From Corynebacterium aurimucosum ATCC 700975 (lineage in GTDB: Bacteria; Actinomycetota; Actinomycetes; Mycobacteriales; Mycobacteriaceae), in contig NC_012590.1 of NCBI RefSeq assembly GCF_000022905.1, forward strand, positions 496,001-560,000: DNA of 64,000 nucleotides. The letters are read 5' to 3'. Position 1 is the stretch's first letter; each line of letters starts with the position of its first letter. The position numbers and the translations under genes were made by a program. The notes under the pieces are model-generated. The model saw nothing but the letters and a program-made list of their open reading frames with translations. It was not told the DNA's origin and made no database searches. This document shows, piece after piece, positions 18,961-27,937 of the stretch.

Positions 18961-20157
18961 ATGCGCGATTACGTAGAAATCGGCGTCGGCCGCGAGGCAC
19001 GCCGCACCTATGACTTGAACCAGATCTCCCTGGTGCCGACTCGCCGTACCCGTTCCTCCAAGGACGTGGACACCTCGTGGCACATCGATGCCTACACCTT
19101 TGAGGTCCCGTTCGTCTCGGCGCCGACCGATGCGCTGGCCACTCCCGAGTTCGTTATCGAGATGGGCAAGCAAGGCGGCCTCGGTGTTATCAACGCGGAA
19201 GGCCTGTGGGGCCGCCACGAGGACCTGGAGGGCGCGATTGCCCGCGTGACGGAGAACTTCGGCGACCTGTCGACGCTGCAGGAGCTGCACGCAGCACCCC
19301 TGAACGAGGAGCTGCTGGCCGAGCGCATCGCGCAGGTCCGCGATTCCGGCGTGACCGTGGCCGTGCGGGTCTCCCCGCAGCACGCCCGTGAGCTGGCGCC
19401 CGTGGTTATTAAGGCCGGCGCGGAGTTGCTGTTTATCCACGGCACCCTGATTTCCGCCGAGCACGTGCAGACCGGTGGCGAGCCGCTCAACTTGAAGGAG
19501 TTCATCGGTTCGCTGGACACCCCGGTGATTGCCGGTGGCGTGGCGGATTACACCACGGCGCTGCACCTCATGCGCGCGGGCGCCGCGGGCATCATTGTTG
19601 GCTCCGGTGTGAACACCAACCCGGAGACCGTCGGCATTGATATCCCCATGGCGACGACCATCGCGGATGTTGCGGCCGCACGCCGCGACTACCTGGACGA
19701 GACCGGGGGACGCTACGTGCACGTGCTTGCCGACGGCGACATCTTCACCTCCGCAGACATCGCCAAGGCCATTGCCTGTGGCGCCGATGGTGTCGTTCTA
19801 GGCCCGGTCTTAGCCCGCGCGGCGGAGGCCGGCGGCAAGGGCTGGTACTGGCCGTCCACGGCCGGCCACCCGCGTTTCCCGCGCGGCCTCATTGAGCCGA
19901 TTGGCGTGGCCGATTCCCTCCTGGGCACCGGCACTTTTGGCGCCGATGCTTTTGACGCCGCCGCTTCTGGCAATGCAGCTTCTGGCGCCACCGAGGACGC
20001 CTCAGCGGGTGCGCCTTCCTTGGAGGTCGTACTCCACGGTCCATCCAACGAGCCGCTGGGTGAGCTCAACTTGGTCGGTGGGCTCAAGCGTGCCATGGCA
20101 AAGTGCGGCTACACGGACCTGAAGTCCTTCCAGAAGGTCGGACTAGCCGTCCGCTAA
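18961..20157 (+). CDS. guaB3: GuaB3 family IMP dehydrogenase-related protein
   Basis: A 398-residue barrel protein of the GuaB3 group found next to guaB in actinobacteria. It lacks the CBS domains. Compared with GuaB here, the loop that carries the catalytic cysteine ([11 protein letters not shown]) reads VGSGVNTNPETVGIDIPM, with no cysteine, while later barrel motifs (ADGDIFTSADIAKAIACGADGVVLG) are kept. Activity is therefore uncertain. An Ala/Ser/Gly-rich insertion of about 30 residues (19935-20022) lies before VVLHGPSNEP. It is co-transcribed with guaB. Confidence 0.92.
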   Translation: MRDYVEIGVGREARRTYDLNQISLVPTRRTRSSKDVDTSWHIDAYTFEVPFVSAPTDALATPEFVIEMGKQGGLGVINAEGLWGRHEDLEGAIARVTENFGDLSTLQELHAAPLNEELLAERIAQVRDSGVTVAVRVSPQHARELAPVVIKAGAELLFIHGTLISAEHVQTGGEPLNLKEFIGSLDTPVIAGGVADYTTALHLMRAGAAGIIVGSGVNTNPETVGIDIPMATTIADVAAARRDYLDETGGRYVHVLADGDIFTSADIAKAIACGADGVVLGPVLARAAEAGGKGWYWPSTAGHPRFPRGLIEPIGVADSLLGTGTFGADAFDAAASGNAASGATEDASAGAPSLEVVLHGPSNEPLGELNLVGGLKRAMAKCGYTDLKSFQKVGLAVR

Positions 20158-20165
20158 TCTGCGTT

Positions 20166-20194
20166 GGCGCAGCCGCCCGGGGGAGCGCTGCGCC
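20166..20194. terminator. Hairpin between convergent guaB3 and serE
   Basis: GGCGCAGC (20166-20173) pairs with GCTGCGCC (20187-20194) around a 13-nt GC-rich loop. Placed 9 bp after guaB3 and 25 bp before the serE stop, so a shared terminator is likely, though there is no T-run. Confidence 0.5.
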
Positions 20195-20218
20195 GAGCAA
20201 CAAGGCTCCGGGCTGAAA

Positions 20219-21214
20219 TTATTTCGCCGTCTCAGTGGTGCGGGTGCCGGACTCAGAATTCGGTGTGGGGCTCACTGCATCAGCGGTGTCACTGTTACGC
20301 GGCTTCTGAAACCACTGCAGCCGGGGTTTCTTCAGGCGGCGTGGGCGCAGTGCCACCTTGCGGAAAACCACCCGCCCGCGGGCCGGCGCCATGGTTTGTA
20401 GCACCGAGGCCACCACCACCAACCCGATAGCCGCCAGCTTGAGCTGGGACACGTTCTGGGAGAGCAGGATCCAGCCAAAGAGTGCGGCGAAGACAGGCTC
20501 CAAAGCGATGAGGATCGAAAAGACGTTGGGGGCAAGTTTGCGCAGCGCAATGAATTCCAGAGAGTAGGGGATGAGCGAGGCCAGCACGCCCGTACCCAGT
20601 GCAAACAGCAATAGGGTGGGGTCGCTGGCCAAAGCCACCGCGCCGCGCCCGCCCACTGGCAGGAGCACGAGGCTGCCGATGAGGAAAGCCATAGCCAAGC
20701 CGTCTGCACCGCTAAAGAGCGCCCCGGCCTTCTTGCTGGCCAGGATGTAGGCGGCCCACATTGCGCCGGCGCACAACAAGAAGAACACGCCACGCAGGTC
20801 GAGGGGGGCTCCGTTGAAGGAGTCCAAGCCCATCAGGCCCATGCCGAGAAGTGCGAGGGCGACACAGGTGGCGTCGCGAAGCGAGCGTGAGAGACAGGCC
20901 GCTAGCAGCAGCGGCCCGAGGAACTCGATGGTGACCGCCGGGCCCAGCGCGACGAGCTCGATGCCGGCATAGAAAAAGCCATTCATCAGGCCCAGCGTGA
21001 GGCCGAACATGGTGGCGGAGATCCATTTCTCGCGGCTCCATGTGTGCACGCGCGGTCGCGCAATGGCGAGCAGAATCACGGCGGCGAAAAGCAGACGCAG
21101 CGAGGCGGTGCCCCACGGGCCGCCAATGGGGAAAAGCTGAATGGCGAGGCTCGCACCGAGCTGGAGTGAAATGCACGAGCCGATGACGCACAAAACTGCA
21201 AACGGATTGGTCAT
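20219..21214 (-). CDS. serE: EamA-family exporter, probable SerE (L-serine/threonine exporter)
   Basis: A drug/metabolite transporter of about 331 residues with roughly ten membrane segments in two EamA repeats, and a basic, Arg/Lys-rich cytoplasmic tail. In C. glutamicum the gene in the same place (between guaB3 and guaA, divergent from a LysR regulator) is serE, reported to export serine and threonine; the assignment rests on family plus position. ATG 21214 is preferred to 21223; both lie in the shared promoter region with the LysR gene. Confidence 0.8.
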   Translation of the reverse strand: MTNPFAVLCVIGSCISLQLGASLAIQLFPIGGPWGTASLRLLFAAVILLAIARPRVHTWSREKWISATMFGLTLGLMNGFFYAGIELVALGPAVTIEFLGPLLLAACLSRSLRDATCVALALLGMGLMGLDSFNGAPLDLRGVFFLLCAGAMWAAYILASKKAGALFSGADGLAMAFLIGSLVLLPVGGRGAVALASDPTLLLFALGTGVLASLIPYSLEFIALRKLAPNVFSILIALEPVFAALFGWILLSQNVSQLKLAAIGLVVVASVLQTMAPARGRVVFRKVALRPRRLKKPRLQWFQKPRNSDTADAVSPTPNSESGTRTTETAK

Positions 21215-21288
21215 GCAGTCCATTGTGGGGTGGGAAAAACTGTTAGTCTATCTACAGTTTTTAACACGTACCTGTTAGGGATTCTGTC

Positions 21289-22215
21289 ATGTTGGATCTG
21301 CACCGTCTGCGCATTCTCTACGAGTTGCAACGCCTCGGCACCGTCACCGCTGTGGCGGAATCGCTGCGCTACACGCACTCGGCCATCTCCCAACAACTGG
21401 CGCAGTGCGAAAAGGATGTCGGCGTGGCGCTGTATGAGAAGGTCGGCCGGCGCGTGCGGCTGACGGAGCAGGGCGAAATCCTTGCCTCCTACGCTGAGCG
21501 GATGCTCGCTTTGGCGGATGAGGCGGAGTCGCAGGTCATCGCGTCAACCAACGCGGTGCGGGGCACGATTAAGGTCACGACCTTTCAAACGATCATGTCC
21601 TCGCTGGTCCCACGGGCGCTGACGGAGTTGGCGCGCGAATACCCGGACCTGCGCGTGCAGATCATCCAGCGTGAAGCCGATGGCGCAATGGAGCTGCTGG
21701 CGCGCCGGGAGGTGGACCTCATCCTGGGTGAAGAGTATGAGTCGGACATGCCCGCCACGGATGAGCACACCCACCGGGAGCTGCTTCTCGACGACCCCCT
21801 CCGCCTCATCACCCCACTCACCGGCCCCTGGAGCGAGTTGCGCTTGGAGGATTTTGCAGCATGCGATGGCGAAATCCCCTTTGCCATGGACCCGGAGGAG
21901 TTTTTATTGGGGCGCTTCGTCCACCGGCTGTGCCGGCGGCATGGTTTTAACCCCAGCGTGCTCTATGAAACCCCGGACCCCTTCCTGCACGCGCATCTGG
22001 TGCGCACAGGCCACGCGGTGGCGGTGATTTCGGACCTCTTCCTCGACGAGATTGAGGGCGTGCGCGTGGTTGCCTTGCCCGGTAATCCCACCCGCACGCT
22101 CTACACCGCGGTGCGCGCCGGGCGCGAGGGACACCCCGCTTTGCGGGCGTTCCGGGAGGCGCTAGGCAAGGCGGCTGCCACCGCTAAAGATTTTGGGCCA
22201 CTCCCTGCGGTCTAG
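21289..22215 (+). CDS. serR: LysR-family regulator, probable SerR
   Basis: A 308-residue LysR-type regulator with an N-terminal winged helix (LHRLRILYELQRLGTVTAVAES in outline, residues 3-60) and a periplasmic-binding-like effector domain. It diverges from the EamA exporter with a 74-bp gap, as serR and serE do in C. glutamicum, so it most likely activates that exporter in response to an amino acid. LysR boxes of the form T-N11-A are expected between 21215 and 21288 but could not be assigned with confidence. Confidence 0.82.
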   Translation: MLDLHRLRILYELQRLGTVTAVAESLRYTHSAISQQLAQCEKDVGVALYEKVGRRVRLTEQGEILASYAERMLALADEAESQVIASTNAVRGTIKVTTFQTIMSSLVPRALTELAREYPDLRVQIIQREADGAMELLARREVDLILGEEYESDMPATDEHTHRELLLDDPLRLITPLTGPWSELRLEDFAACDGEIPFAMDPEEFLLGRFVHRLCRRHGFNPSVLYETPDPFLHAHLVRTGHAVAVISDLFLDEIEGVRVVALPGNPTRTLYTAVRAGREGHPALRAFREALGKAAATAKDFGPLPAV

Positions 22216-22232
22216 GGCGCGGGTTCTTGCGT

Positions 22233-22238
22233 TAAACT
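22233..22238 (+). promoter_or_regulatory. -10 element of a probable leaderless guaA mRNA
   Basis: TAAACT, followed by 7 nt and then GTG (22246). This spacing puts the transcription start at the codon. ATG 22240 would be upstream of the mRNA start in that case. Confidence 0.4.
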
Positions 22239-22239
22239 G

Positions 22240-23808
22240 ATGACCGTGACTAACCCAAATACAACCCCGCGTCCTGTCCTCGTGGTGGACTTTGGCGCCC
22301 AGTACGCGCAGCTCATCGCCCGGCGCGTGCGTGAGGCCAACATCTACTCCGAGGTTGTCCCCAATTCCGCCTCCGTGGAGGACATCAAGGCCAAGAACCC
22401 GGCCGCGCTGATCCTCTCCGGTGGCCCGTCCTCCGTATACGCGGACGGCGCCCCTGCACTGAAGCCGGAGCTGCTCGAACTCGGCATCCCGGTCTTTGGT
22501 ATCTGCTACGGCTTCCAGTCCATGACCCAAGCCTTGGGCGGTACCGTGGCCTCCACTGGTGCCCGCGAGTACGGTCGCACGGACATGACCGTGTCCGGCG
22601 GCGTGCTCCACAAGGGTCTGGAGGACACCCACAAGGTGTGGATGTCGCACGGCGATTCGGTCTCTGAAGCCCCGGAGGGCTTTGAGGTCACCGCCTCTTC
22701 CGAGGGCGCTCCCGTGGCCGCCTTCGAGTGCCTGTCCAAGAAGATGGCCGGCGTGCAGTACCACCCGGAAGTTCTCCACTCGCCGCACGGCCAAGAGGTG
22801 CTCACGCGCTTCCTGACTGAGGTCGCAGGTTTGGAGCAGAACTGGACCGCAGAGAACATTGCGGAGCAGCTCATTAACGATGTGCGTGAGCAGATCGGCG
22901 AGGAAGGCCGCGCGATCTGCGGCCTGTCCGGCGGCGTGGATTCCGCCGTGGCAGCAGCGCTGGTGCAGCGTGCAATCGGTGACCGTTTGACCTGTGTCTT
23001 CGTCGATCACGGCCTGCTGCGCGCGGGTGAGCGTGAGCAGGTGGAGAAGGACTTCGTGGCGTCGACTGGCGCCAAGCTCATCACCGCTGATGAGCGCGAG
23101 GCCTTCCTCAACAAGCTGGCCGGTGTGACCGAACCGGAGGCCAAGCGCAAGGCCATCGGCGCGGAGTTCATCCGCTCCTTCGAGCGCGCCGTCGACCAGG
23201 CTCTGGACGGCCAGGACGCCGCGTTCTTGGTGCAGGGCACGCTGTACCCGGACGTGGTGGAGTCCGGTGGCGGTGACGGCACCGCGAACATTAAGTCTCA
23301 CCACAACGTGGGCGGCCTGCCAGACGACGTCGAGTTCGAGCTCGTCGAGCCGCTGCGCCTGCTCTTCAAGGATGAGGTGCGCGCCGTCGGCCGTGAGCTG
23401 GGCCTGCCGGAGGAAATCGTGGCGCGCCAGCCATTCCCGGGCCCGGGCCTGGGTATCCGCATCATCGGTGAGGTCACCGAGGAGCGCCTCGAGACGCTGC
23501 GCCAGGCGGACCTCATCGCGCGTACCGAGCTGACCAACGCTGGCCTGGACGGCGAGATTTGGCAGTGCCCGGTGGTGCTGCTTGCCGACGTCCGCTCCGT
23601 CGGCGTCCAGGGCGACGGCCGCACCTATGGCCACCCGATCGTCCTGCGCCCGGTGTCCTCCGAGGACGCCATGACCGCGGACTGGACCCGCCTGCCGTAC
23701 GACGTGCTGGAGAAGATCTCCACCCGCATCACCAACGAGGTCAAGGAAGTCAACCGCGTGGTGCTCGACGTAACCTCGAAGCCGCCCGGAACCATCGAGT
23801 GGGAGTAA
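22240..23808 (+). CDS. guaA: GMP synthase (glutamine-hydrolysing)
   Basis: Converts XMP to GMP with ATP and glutamine. The N-terminal class I amidotransferase domain has the nucleophile cysteine in FGICYGFQ and the His-Glu pair in QYHPEV. The ATP pyrophosphatase domain has the P-loop [10 protein letters not shown], and the dimerisation domain ends in [11 protein letters not shown]. The 522-residue length is normal. Two starts are possible: ATG 22240, or GTG 22246, which has a -10 hexamer at leaderless spacing. It completes the guanine route begun by guaB. Confidence 0.96.
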   Translation: MTVTNPNTTPRPVLVVDFGAQYAQLIARRVREANIYSEVVPNSASVEDIKAKNPAALILSGGPSSVYADGAPALKPELLELGIPVFGICYGFQSMTQALGGTVASTGAREYGRTDMTVSGGVLHKGLEDTHKVWMSHGDSVSEAPEGFEVTASSEGAPVAAFECLSKKMAGVQYHPEVLHSPHGQEVLTRFLTEVAGLEQNWTAENIAEQLINDVREQIGEEGRAICGLSGGVDSAVAAALVQRAIGDRLTCVFVDHGLLRAGEREQVEKDFVASTGAKLITADEREAFLNKLAGVTEPEAKRKAIGAEFIRSFERAVDQALDGQDAAFLVQGTLYPDVVESGGGDGTANIKSHHNVGGLPDDVEFELVEPLRLLFKDEVRAVGRELGLPEEIVARQPFPGPGLGIRIIGEVTEERLETLRQADLIARTELTNAGLDGEIWQCPVVLLADVRSVGVQGDGRTYGHPIVLRPVSSEDAMTADWTRLPYDVLEKISTRITNEVKEVNRVVLDVTSKPPGTIEWE

Positions 23809-23920
23809 GCGCAGCCGAAAGGCACTGGGACACGCACTGCATCAGTGCAGTGGAGTATCTCAGTGAGATAGCGCAGTGCTAGAGAGCATGTAGCGAAGCA
23901 AACTCCCAGATGCTGCGTAG

Positions 23921-23955
23921 CGCGGCCGTGCCCTAACTAACGGGGCGCGGCCGCG
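23921..23955 (+). terminator. Strong hairpin downstream of guaA
   Basis: CGCGGCCGTGCCC pairs with GGGCGCGGCCGCG over 13 bp (one T-G wobble) around TAACTAAC, then TTCTACGTTTT. It lies about 112 bp after the guaA stop and fits an intrinsic terminator. Confidence 0.65.
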
Positions 23956-24402
23956 TTCTACGTTTTCAGCCCCTAACGTTCTGCTGGTGCGGCTGATGGC
24001 CTTGAAGCTGTCCCGTATTTCTCGCCGTGAGTTCCGCCCGCGGTGCGGTATAGAGAGTCTGCATGGCCACGGTGCTGGTCAGCTTCACCAAAATTTTCAG
24101 ATGGCGCTGACGTACTTGTGAGCACACATCGGCAGCCCACATACTGTGGGCGCGCACGCCGCTAGCGTGCTCGTTGACAGTATCGACGGCGTTAGTGCGC
24201 ACGGCGCTAAGATGCATACCTCTATAACGCGCGCGCGAGTAGCCGCACGCTGAGCAAATTTTCTCAGCGAGCGGCTGGTGAAAGCGGCTGTGCGTCGCAG
24301 GGTGTCGCAAGCCAGTGATCTGGTGGCTCGCGACCGGTTGTTCCGGCGGGGTGGCGCTTTGATCGTGAGATCAGGGCGAAGTCTACGGGCTAAATCCACT
24401 CA
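23956..24402. other. Intergenic region without a supported gene
   Basis: About 450 bp (590 bp counted from guaA) between the guaA terminator and the 3' end of the HNH gene. Short open frames exist on both strands but none has a ribosome site or a protein-like composition. The stretch 24140-24220 has several imperfect repeats of GCGCACGGCG(C)TA and the palindrome GTGCGCAC. I see no tRNA, insertion sequence or attachment site. Confidence 0.5.
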
Positions 24403-25614
24403 TCAACTCGGTGGTGGGTCCGGAGGTTCGCCGGAGTTATGCGGCGGTTCCCCAGCGCCAGAGCCGTAAGGTGGGCCGGAACGTGAGGCGGGAGGGTCGG
24501 ATGTTGGCGGATCCGTGGATGTCCGAGCAGCTGTACGCGTCCCAGAACTCAGGGCGGAACCCGGGGCCGCAGGAGTTGCAGGGGCCGGAGCGGAGCGCGG
24601 CGGGTGGGCCGGGCTTTCGATGGGAATTGGTGGCCCCGCCCACGGCGGCAGGTAGTGCACGCGGCCATCGATGCGGTCGAGACGCCCGCGGCCGGTGGGC
24701 TTTTCCGGATCATCGTCATTGACCGCATTGTGGTAGGCACACAGCGGCACCAAGTTGGACATATTCGTCGGCCCGCCATCTTGGAAGCGGGTGAGGTGAT
24801 GAATCTGCGAGTCTTCAGCGGGCGCGTTGCAACCCGGCCACGCGCATGTCGGGTGCTCCGCCGACAGCGCGAGGCGCTGCTTGGTGTTGGCGAAACGGCT
24901 CGCCATGTACAGGTTCACGGGGCCGTGGTGGGGATGGACGAGGGTGATGAGTCCGACGTCGGCAAGCTTTTCGCGCACGAACTCCGCCCCCGTCACCGTG
25001 GCCCCATTCGTCAGCTGCAGTTCAATCTCCTCACCATCGCCATCCACGATGCGGTCCAGCTCATCCAAGCGCACGATGACGTTGGACTGCAGCTTCTGGC
25101 CGGAACCACCGCCGCCGCGGAACACGGTATGCGCCGCGGTGAGCAAGTCCTTGTCGGTTGTCTTCAGCACGGCCAGCAGTTTGGAAATATTGAGCGAGGA
25201 ATCCGTAATGCTCAGCGTGTGGTTGCGGCCCGCGCGCCGCGTCACCCGCACGCCCGGCGCTGGGTCCTTGGGCGGGCGCCACTCTTTGAGCTTGGCCTTC
25301 GCCACCATGGGGATTTTCTCCCGCGGGGTGGAGGCCAGTAGTTGGCGCAGCTCCCAGGCCTTGCGGGCCTTGAGCTTGGAGCAGTAGCGCTCGATATCGA
25401 GGAGAGTGAACACGTCGTGGCCCGTGCGGCGGGCCTTGCGCTGCCGGGAGCGGAACATCGTGTCCCCGAAGTACAGCGCGTGCAGCCCCAGGAGCTTCTC
25501 TGCGAAATCTGGCCGCGCACCCATCTGCACCAGCTGCGCGCGCGTGACACCGGCGCATTGCTCGACCACGTCGAGCCCGCGCGCTAGTGCTTGAATGTAA
25601 CCCCCCAGTTGCAT
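24403..25614 (-). CDS. HNH endonuclease domain protein (DUF222/13E12 type)
   Basis: A 403-residue protein of the actinobacterial 13E12-repeat group: an N-terminal helical DUF222-like region and an HNH nuclease motif near residues 262-310 (CAWPGCNAPAEDSQIHHL, then GGPTNMSNLVPLCAYHN). The last 75 residues are Pro/Ser/Thr-rich and disordered. Such genes occur in many copies in actinobacteria and their role is unknown; they are sometimes linked to mobile DNA but no terminal repeats are visible. A paralogue lies at 62644-63672, with shared motifs FANTKQRLAL/FATAKQRLAL and GGPTNxxNLVPLC. Confidence 0.82.
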   Translation of the reverse strand: MQLGGYIQALARGLDVVEQCAGVTRAQLVQMGARPDFAEKLLGLHALYFGDTMFRSRQRKARRTGHDVFTLLDIERYCSKLKARKAWELRQLLASTPREKIPMVAKAKLKEWRPPKDPAPGVRVTRRAGRNHTLSITDSSLNISKLLAVLKTTDKDLLTAAHTVFRGGGGSGQKLQSNVIVRLDELDRIVDGDGEEIELQLTNGATVTGAEFVREKLADVGLITLVHPHHGPVNLYMASRFANTKQRLALSAEHPTCAWPGCNAPAEDSQIHHLTRFQDGGPTNMSNLVPLCAYHNAVNDDDPEKPTGRGRLDRIDGRVHYLPPWAGPPIPIESPAHPPRSAPAPATPAAPGSALSSGTRTAARTSTDPPTSDPPASRSGPPYGSGAGEPPHNSGEPPDPPPS

Positions 25615-25647
25615 AGCTCACAGCCTAAACCAGGTTGGGCAACCTCG

Positions 25648-26766
25648 CTACTTGAGCGCAGAAATCGCAGCGCAGAGCTTATCGACGTCCCCCTCTTCCG
25701 TCGACCACGCCGTACAAAAACGCACCACGCGTAGGCCTTCGTGTTCTTCGAAGAACTGGCACACGAAGTCCTGCAAGAGCTTTTCTTCTTGCTCGCGTGT
25801 CAGCAGAGCGAATTGCTGGTTGGTGGGGGAGTCAAAGAGCATGTCGATGCCTGCGGCGCGGAATGCCTCGGCTATGCGCTGTGCTTGAGCATTGGCGCGG
25901 GCGCAGATCTGCTCGTAGAGGGTGGTTGCAGCTGTGCCGGTGACCTCAGTGTCTGGGGTAGTTGCGCTAGCGTCTGCGTAGGAAGCGTTGGTTCCGGGGA
26001 GCGCATCGGCGGAGGCACGAGGGGCGCTGAAAAGGGCGGCGAAATGCGCGCCGAGCAACCAGCCCTTAGCTAGCAGGCCGCCGTTTTGCTTCATGGCATT
26101 GCGAAAGCGCGGCGCGCCCGCGGGGAAGACGATGGCCTCGCCGAAGAGGGCACCGCATTTGGTGCCGCCGATGGTGAAGACGTCGACAAGCGTGGCCAGG
26201 TCCGGCAGGGTGATGTCCGAAGCGGACAGGCCGTAGCCGAGGCGGGCGCCGTCGACAAACAGGCCCAACTCGTACTCGTCGCAGACCGCGCGCAGGGCCA
26301 CGAGCTCCGCGCGGGAGTAGGCGGTGCCGAACTCGGTGGGCTGCGTGATGTAGACCAGCGCGGGCTCCGGCATGTGTTCCTCTACCCCGGAGGCGCGGTA
26401 TTCCTTCATGCATGCGCGCACCTGCGCGGCGGTGATCTTTCCCAGCTGGTTCGGCAGTGTGATGACCTTGTGCCCAGTGTGCTCGATGGCGCCGGTTTCA
26501 TGGGTGGCGATGTGCCCGCTATCCGCCGCGATAACGCCTTCCCAGGGGCGCAGGCGATGGGCAATGATGGTGGCGTTGGCCTGCGTGCCACCGACCATGA
26601 AATGCACCTCGGCGTTCGGCGCCTGGCAGGCAGTGCGGATGCGCTCAGCGGCCGTGGCACAGAGCTCGTCGGCGCCATAACCGGCATAAGCCCCACCCGC
26701 CCCCGCAATGGCTTCGAGGACGCGGGGGTGGGCTGAGCGGTGGTAGTCGTTGCCGAAGTGAATCAT
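25648..26766 (-). CDS. Threonine aldolase-like PLP enzyme (beta-eliminating lyase)
   Basis: A PLP-dependent aldolase of 372 residues of the GLY1/LtaE group, which cleave threonine to glycine and acetaldehyde. The PLP lysine is in TIGGTKCGALFG; FHMVGGTQANATI-like (VHFMVGGTQAN) and VDGARLGYGL are conserved. The protein has an unusual Ala/Ser/Thr-rich insertion of about 35 residues (SAPRASADALPG…GTAATT) after LLGAHFAALF, within the small-domain side, where the family normally has a short loop. Related enzymes act on other beta-hydroxy amino acids, so the exact substrate is not certain. Confidence 0.83.
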   Translation of the reverse strand: MIHFGNDYHRSAHPRVLEAIAGAGGAYAGYGADELCATAAERIRTACQAPNAEVHFMVGGTQANATIIAHRLRPWEGVIAADSGHIATHETGAIEHTGHKVITLPNQLGKITAAQVRACMKEYRASGVEEHMPEPALVYITQPTEFGTAYSRAELVALRAVCDEYELGLFVDGARLGYGLSASDITLPDLATLVDVFTIGGTKCGALFGEAIVFPAGAPRFRNAMKQNGGLLAKGWLLGAHFAALFSAPRASADALPGTNASYADASATTPDTEVTGTAATTLYEQICARANAQAQRIAEAFRAAGIDMLFDSPTNQQFALLTREQEEKLLQDFVCQFFEEHEGLRVVRFCTAWSTEEGDVDKLCAAISALK

Positions 26767-26777
26767 GGTGGGCCAGT

Positions 26778-27833
26778 TTAGCCGGTGACCGTGACTTCGC
26801 CGATGCCTGCGTCGATGTGAATGTTCAACAGCGCGTCAGGGTCCTGACGTTCGGTGCAGTTGCTCTCGCCCAGGCCGTCATCACAGGTCAGCGCGACGGG
26901 GATGTCCTTCGGGAGGATGACCTCGACGGCGCCGATGCCGGCGTCGACGGTGACGTCGTGCTCGTCTTTCAGTTCGTGGAGCTGGCTGAAGTCCACCGTC
27001 GATTCGCCGATGCCCAGGTCGTAGTAGTCCTCGAGCTCATCTTCATGGGTGGGCGCGATGTCTTGCTCACCGACGTTGAAGCGGGCGCTGAAGCCGGATT
27101 CTTCGTCGGCCTCGATGACGAAGGTGCCTCCAAAGAAGGCAATCGTCAGGGCAGCCCCCACAGCGCCGAGGGTAATCGCGGCCTCAGCCCACTGCGAACC
27201 GCGCTTCTTTTTCGGTTCTTCCCGCGGGCCCGGCTCCGGCAGGTCCCAGGCATCGGGCACCACGCCGAGCGGATCCCAGGACGGCGGGGTCCTGCGCCCC
27301 GGTGGGAAAGGATGGCCGTCTGCCGGGGTATAAGGGTTGAGGTTGACAGGTTCCTCGCGCACCGGCTGTTCGGTGGCCAACAGCCCGCTGGGCGGTAGTG
27401 GTTCGCGTTGGTGAAGGGCGTACCACGCCAGCGCCAACAGGCCGAAGGTCAGCGTAGCGGGCGGAAGGCCGGCGAGGAATTGTCCGCTGAGGAACAGCGG
27501 GCCGGAGCTAAACGTAAGAAGGACGCCGATAATCAGCACCCAGCCGAGCTCTTGTTCCTCCTTGACGCCATCTTTGCCCAGGGCCGCATCGAGCGGGCAG
27601 TAGGGCGAACCGAAGCGCGGCATGAGTGCCCACGCGGCGAGGTAGGCAGCGATGCCGCCGCCGAAGGCGAGTGCTGCGACCACGAAGGCCACGCGGACGA
27701 TCGTGGGGTCAAGCTGGTAGCGCACCGCGATGCCTTCGCAGACACCAGCGATGTGCGCGTCACCGCCCTGTTTCTTAGGAAGGCGGACGGGGCGGGTCGT
27801 CCACATCTGGTTGAGTGTGCTGTTCTTCGTCAT
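26778..27833 (-). CDS. esrI: PspC-domain membrane protein, probable EsrI (LiaF-like inhibitor)
   Basis: A 351-residue membrane protein with an N-terminal PspC domain (about 14-75, AGVCEGIAVRYQLDPTIVR), about four membrane segments, a Pro-rich linker, and a C-terminal domain rich in beta-type repeats (GIGESTVDF, DAGIGAVEVILP, DAGIGEVTV) like LiaF/DUF2154. It diverges from a PspC-type histidine kinase and regulator. In C. glutamicum the three-gene system EsrISR has this order and controls the envelope-stress response to antibiotics such as bacitracin, EsrI being the inhibitor. The match rests on domains and order. Confidence 0.85.
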   Translation of the reverse strand: MTKNSTLNQMWTTRPVRLPKKQGGDAHIAGVCEGIAVRYQLDPTIVRVAFVVAALAFGGGIAAYLAAWALMPRFGSPYCPLDAALGKDGVKEEQELGWVLIIGVLLTFSSGPLFLSGQFLAGLPPATLTFGLLALAWYALHQREPLPPSGLLATEQPVREEPVNLNPYTPADGHPFPPGRRTPPSWDPLGVVPDAWDLPEPGPREEPKKKRGSQWAEAAITLGAVGAALTIAFFGGTFVIEADEESGFSARFNVGEQDIAPTHEDELEDYYDLGIGESTVDFSQLHELKDEHDVTVDAGIGAVEVILPKDIPVALTCDDGLGESNCTERQDPDALLNIHIDAGIGEVTVTG

Positions 27834-27937
27834 GCTTTTATGGTGCCGCGTGGGGTCTCGCGGCGGTATCGGTAATCGCCCTGATTTTTCGACCTCAGGG
27901 TTGTCCCTGATGTGCCCGAGGGGTGGTGCGTGGGACT

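Noticed and set aside
24097..24399. Short open frames in the gap after guaA
   Set aside because: Composition is Arg/Ala/Ser/Cys-rich noise, without ribosome site or recognisable motif.
24403..25614. HNH gene as part of an intron or transposon
   Set aside because: No terminal repeats, target duplications, recombinase or intron structure near it.
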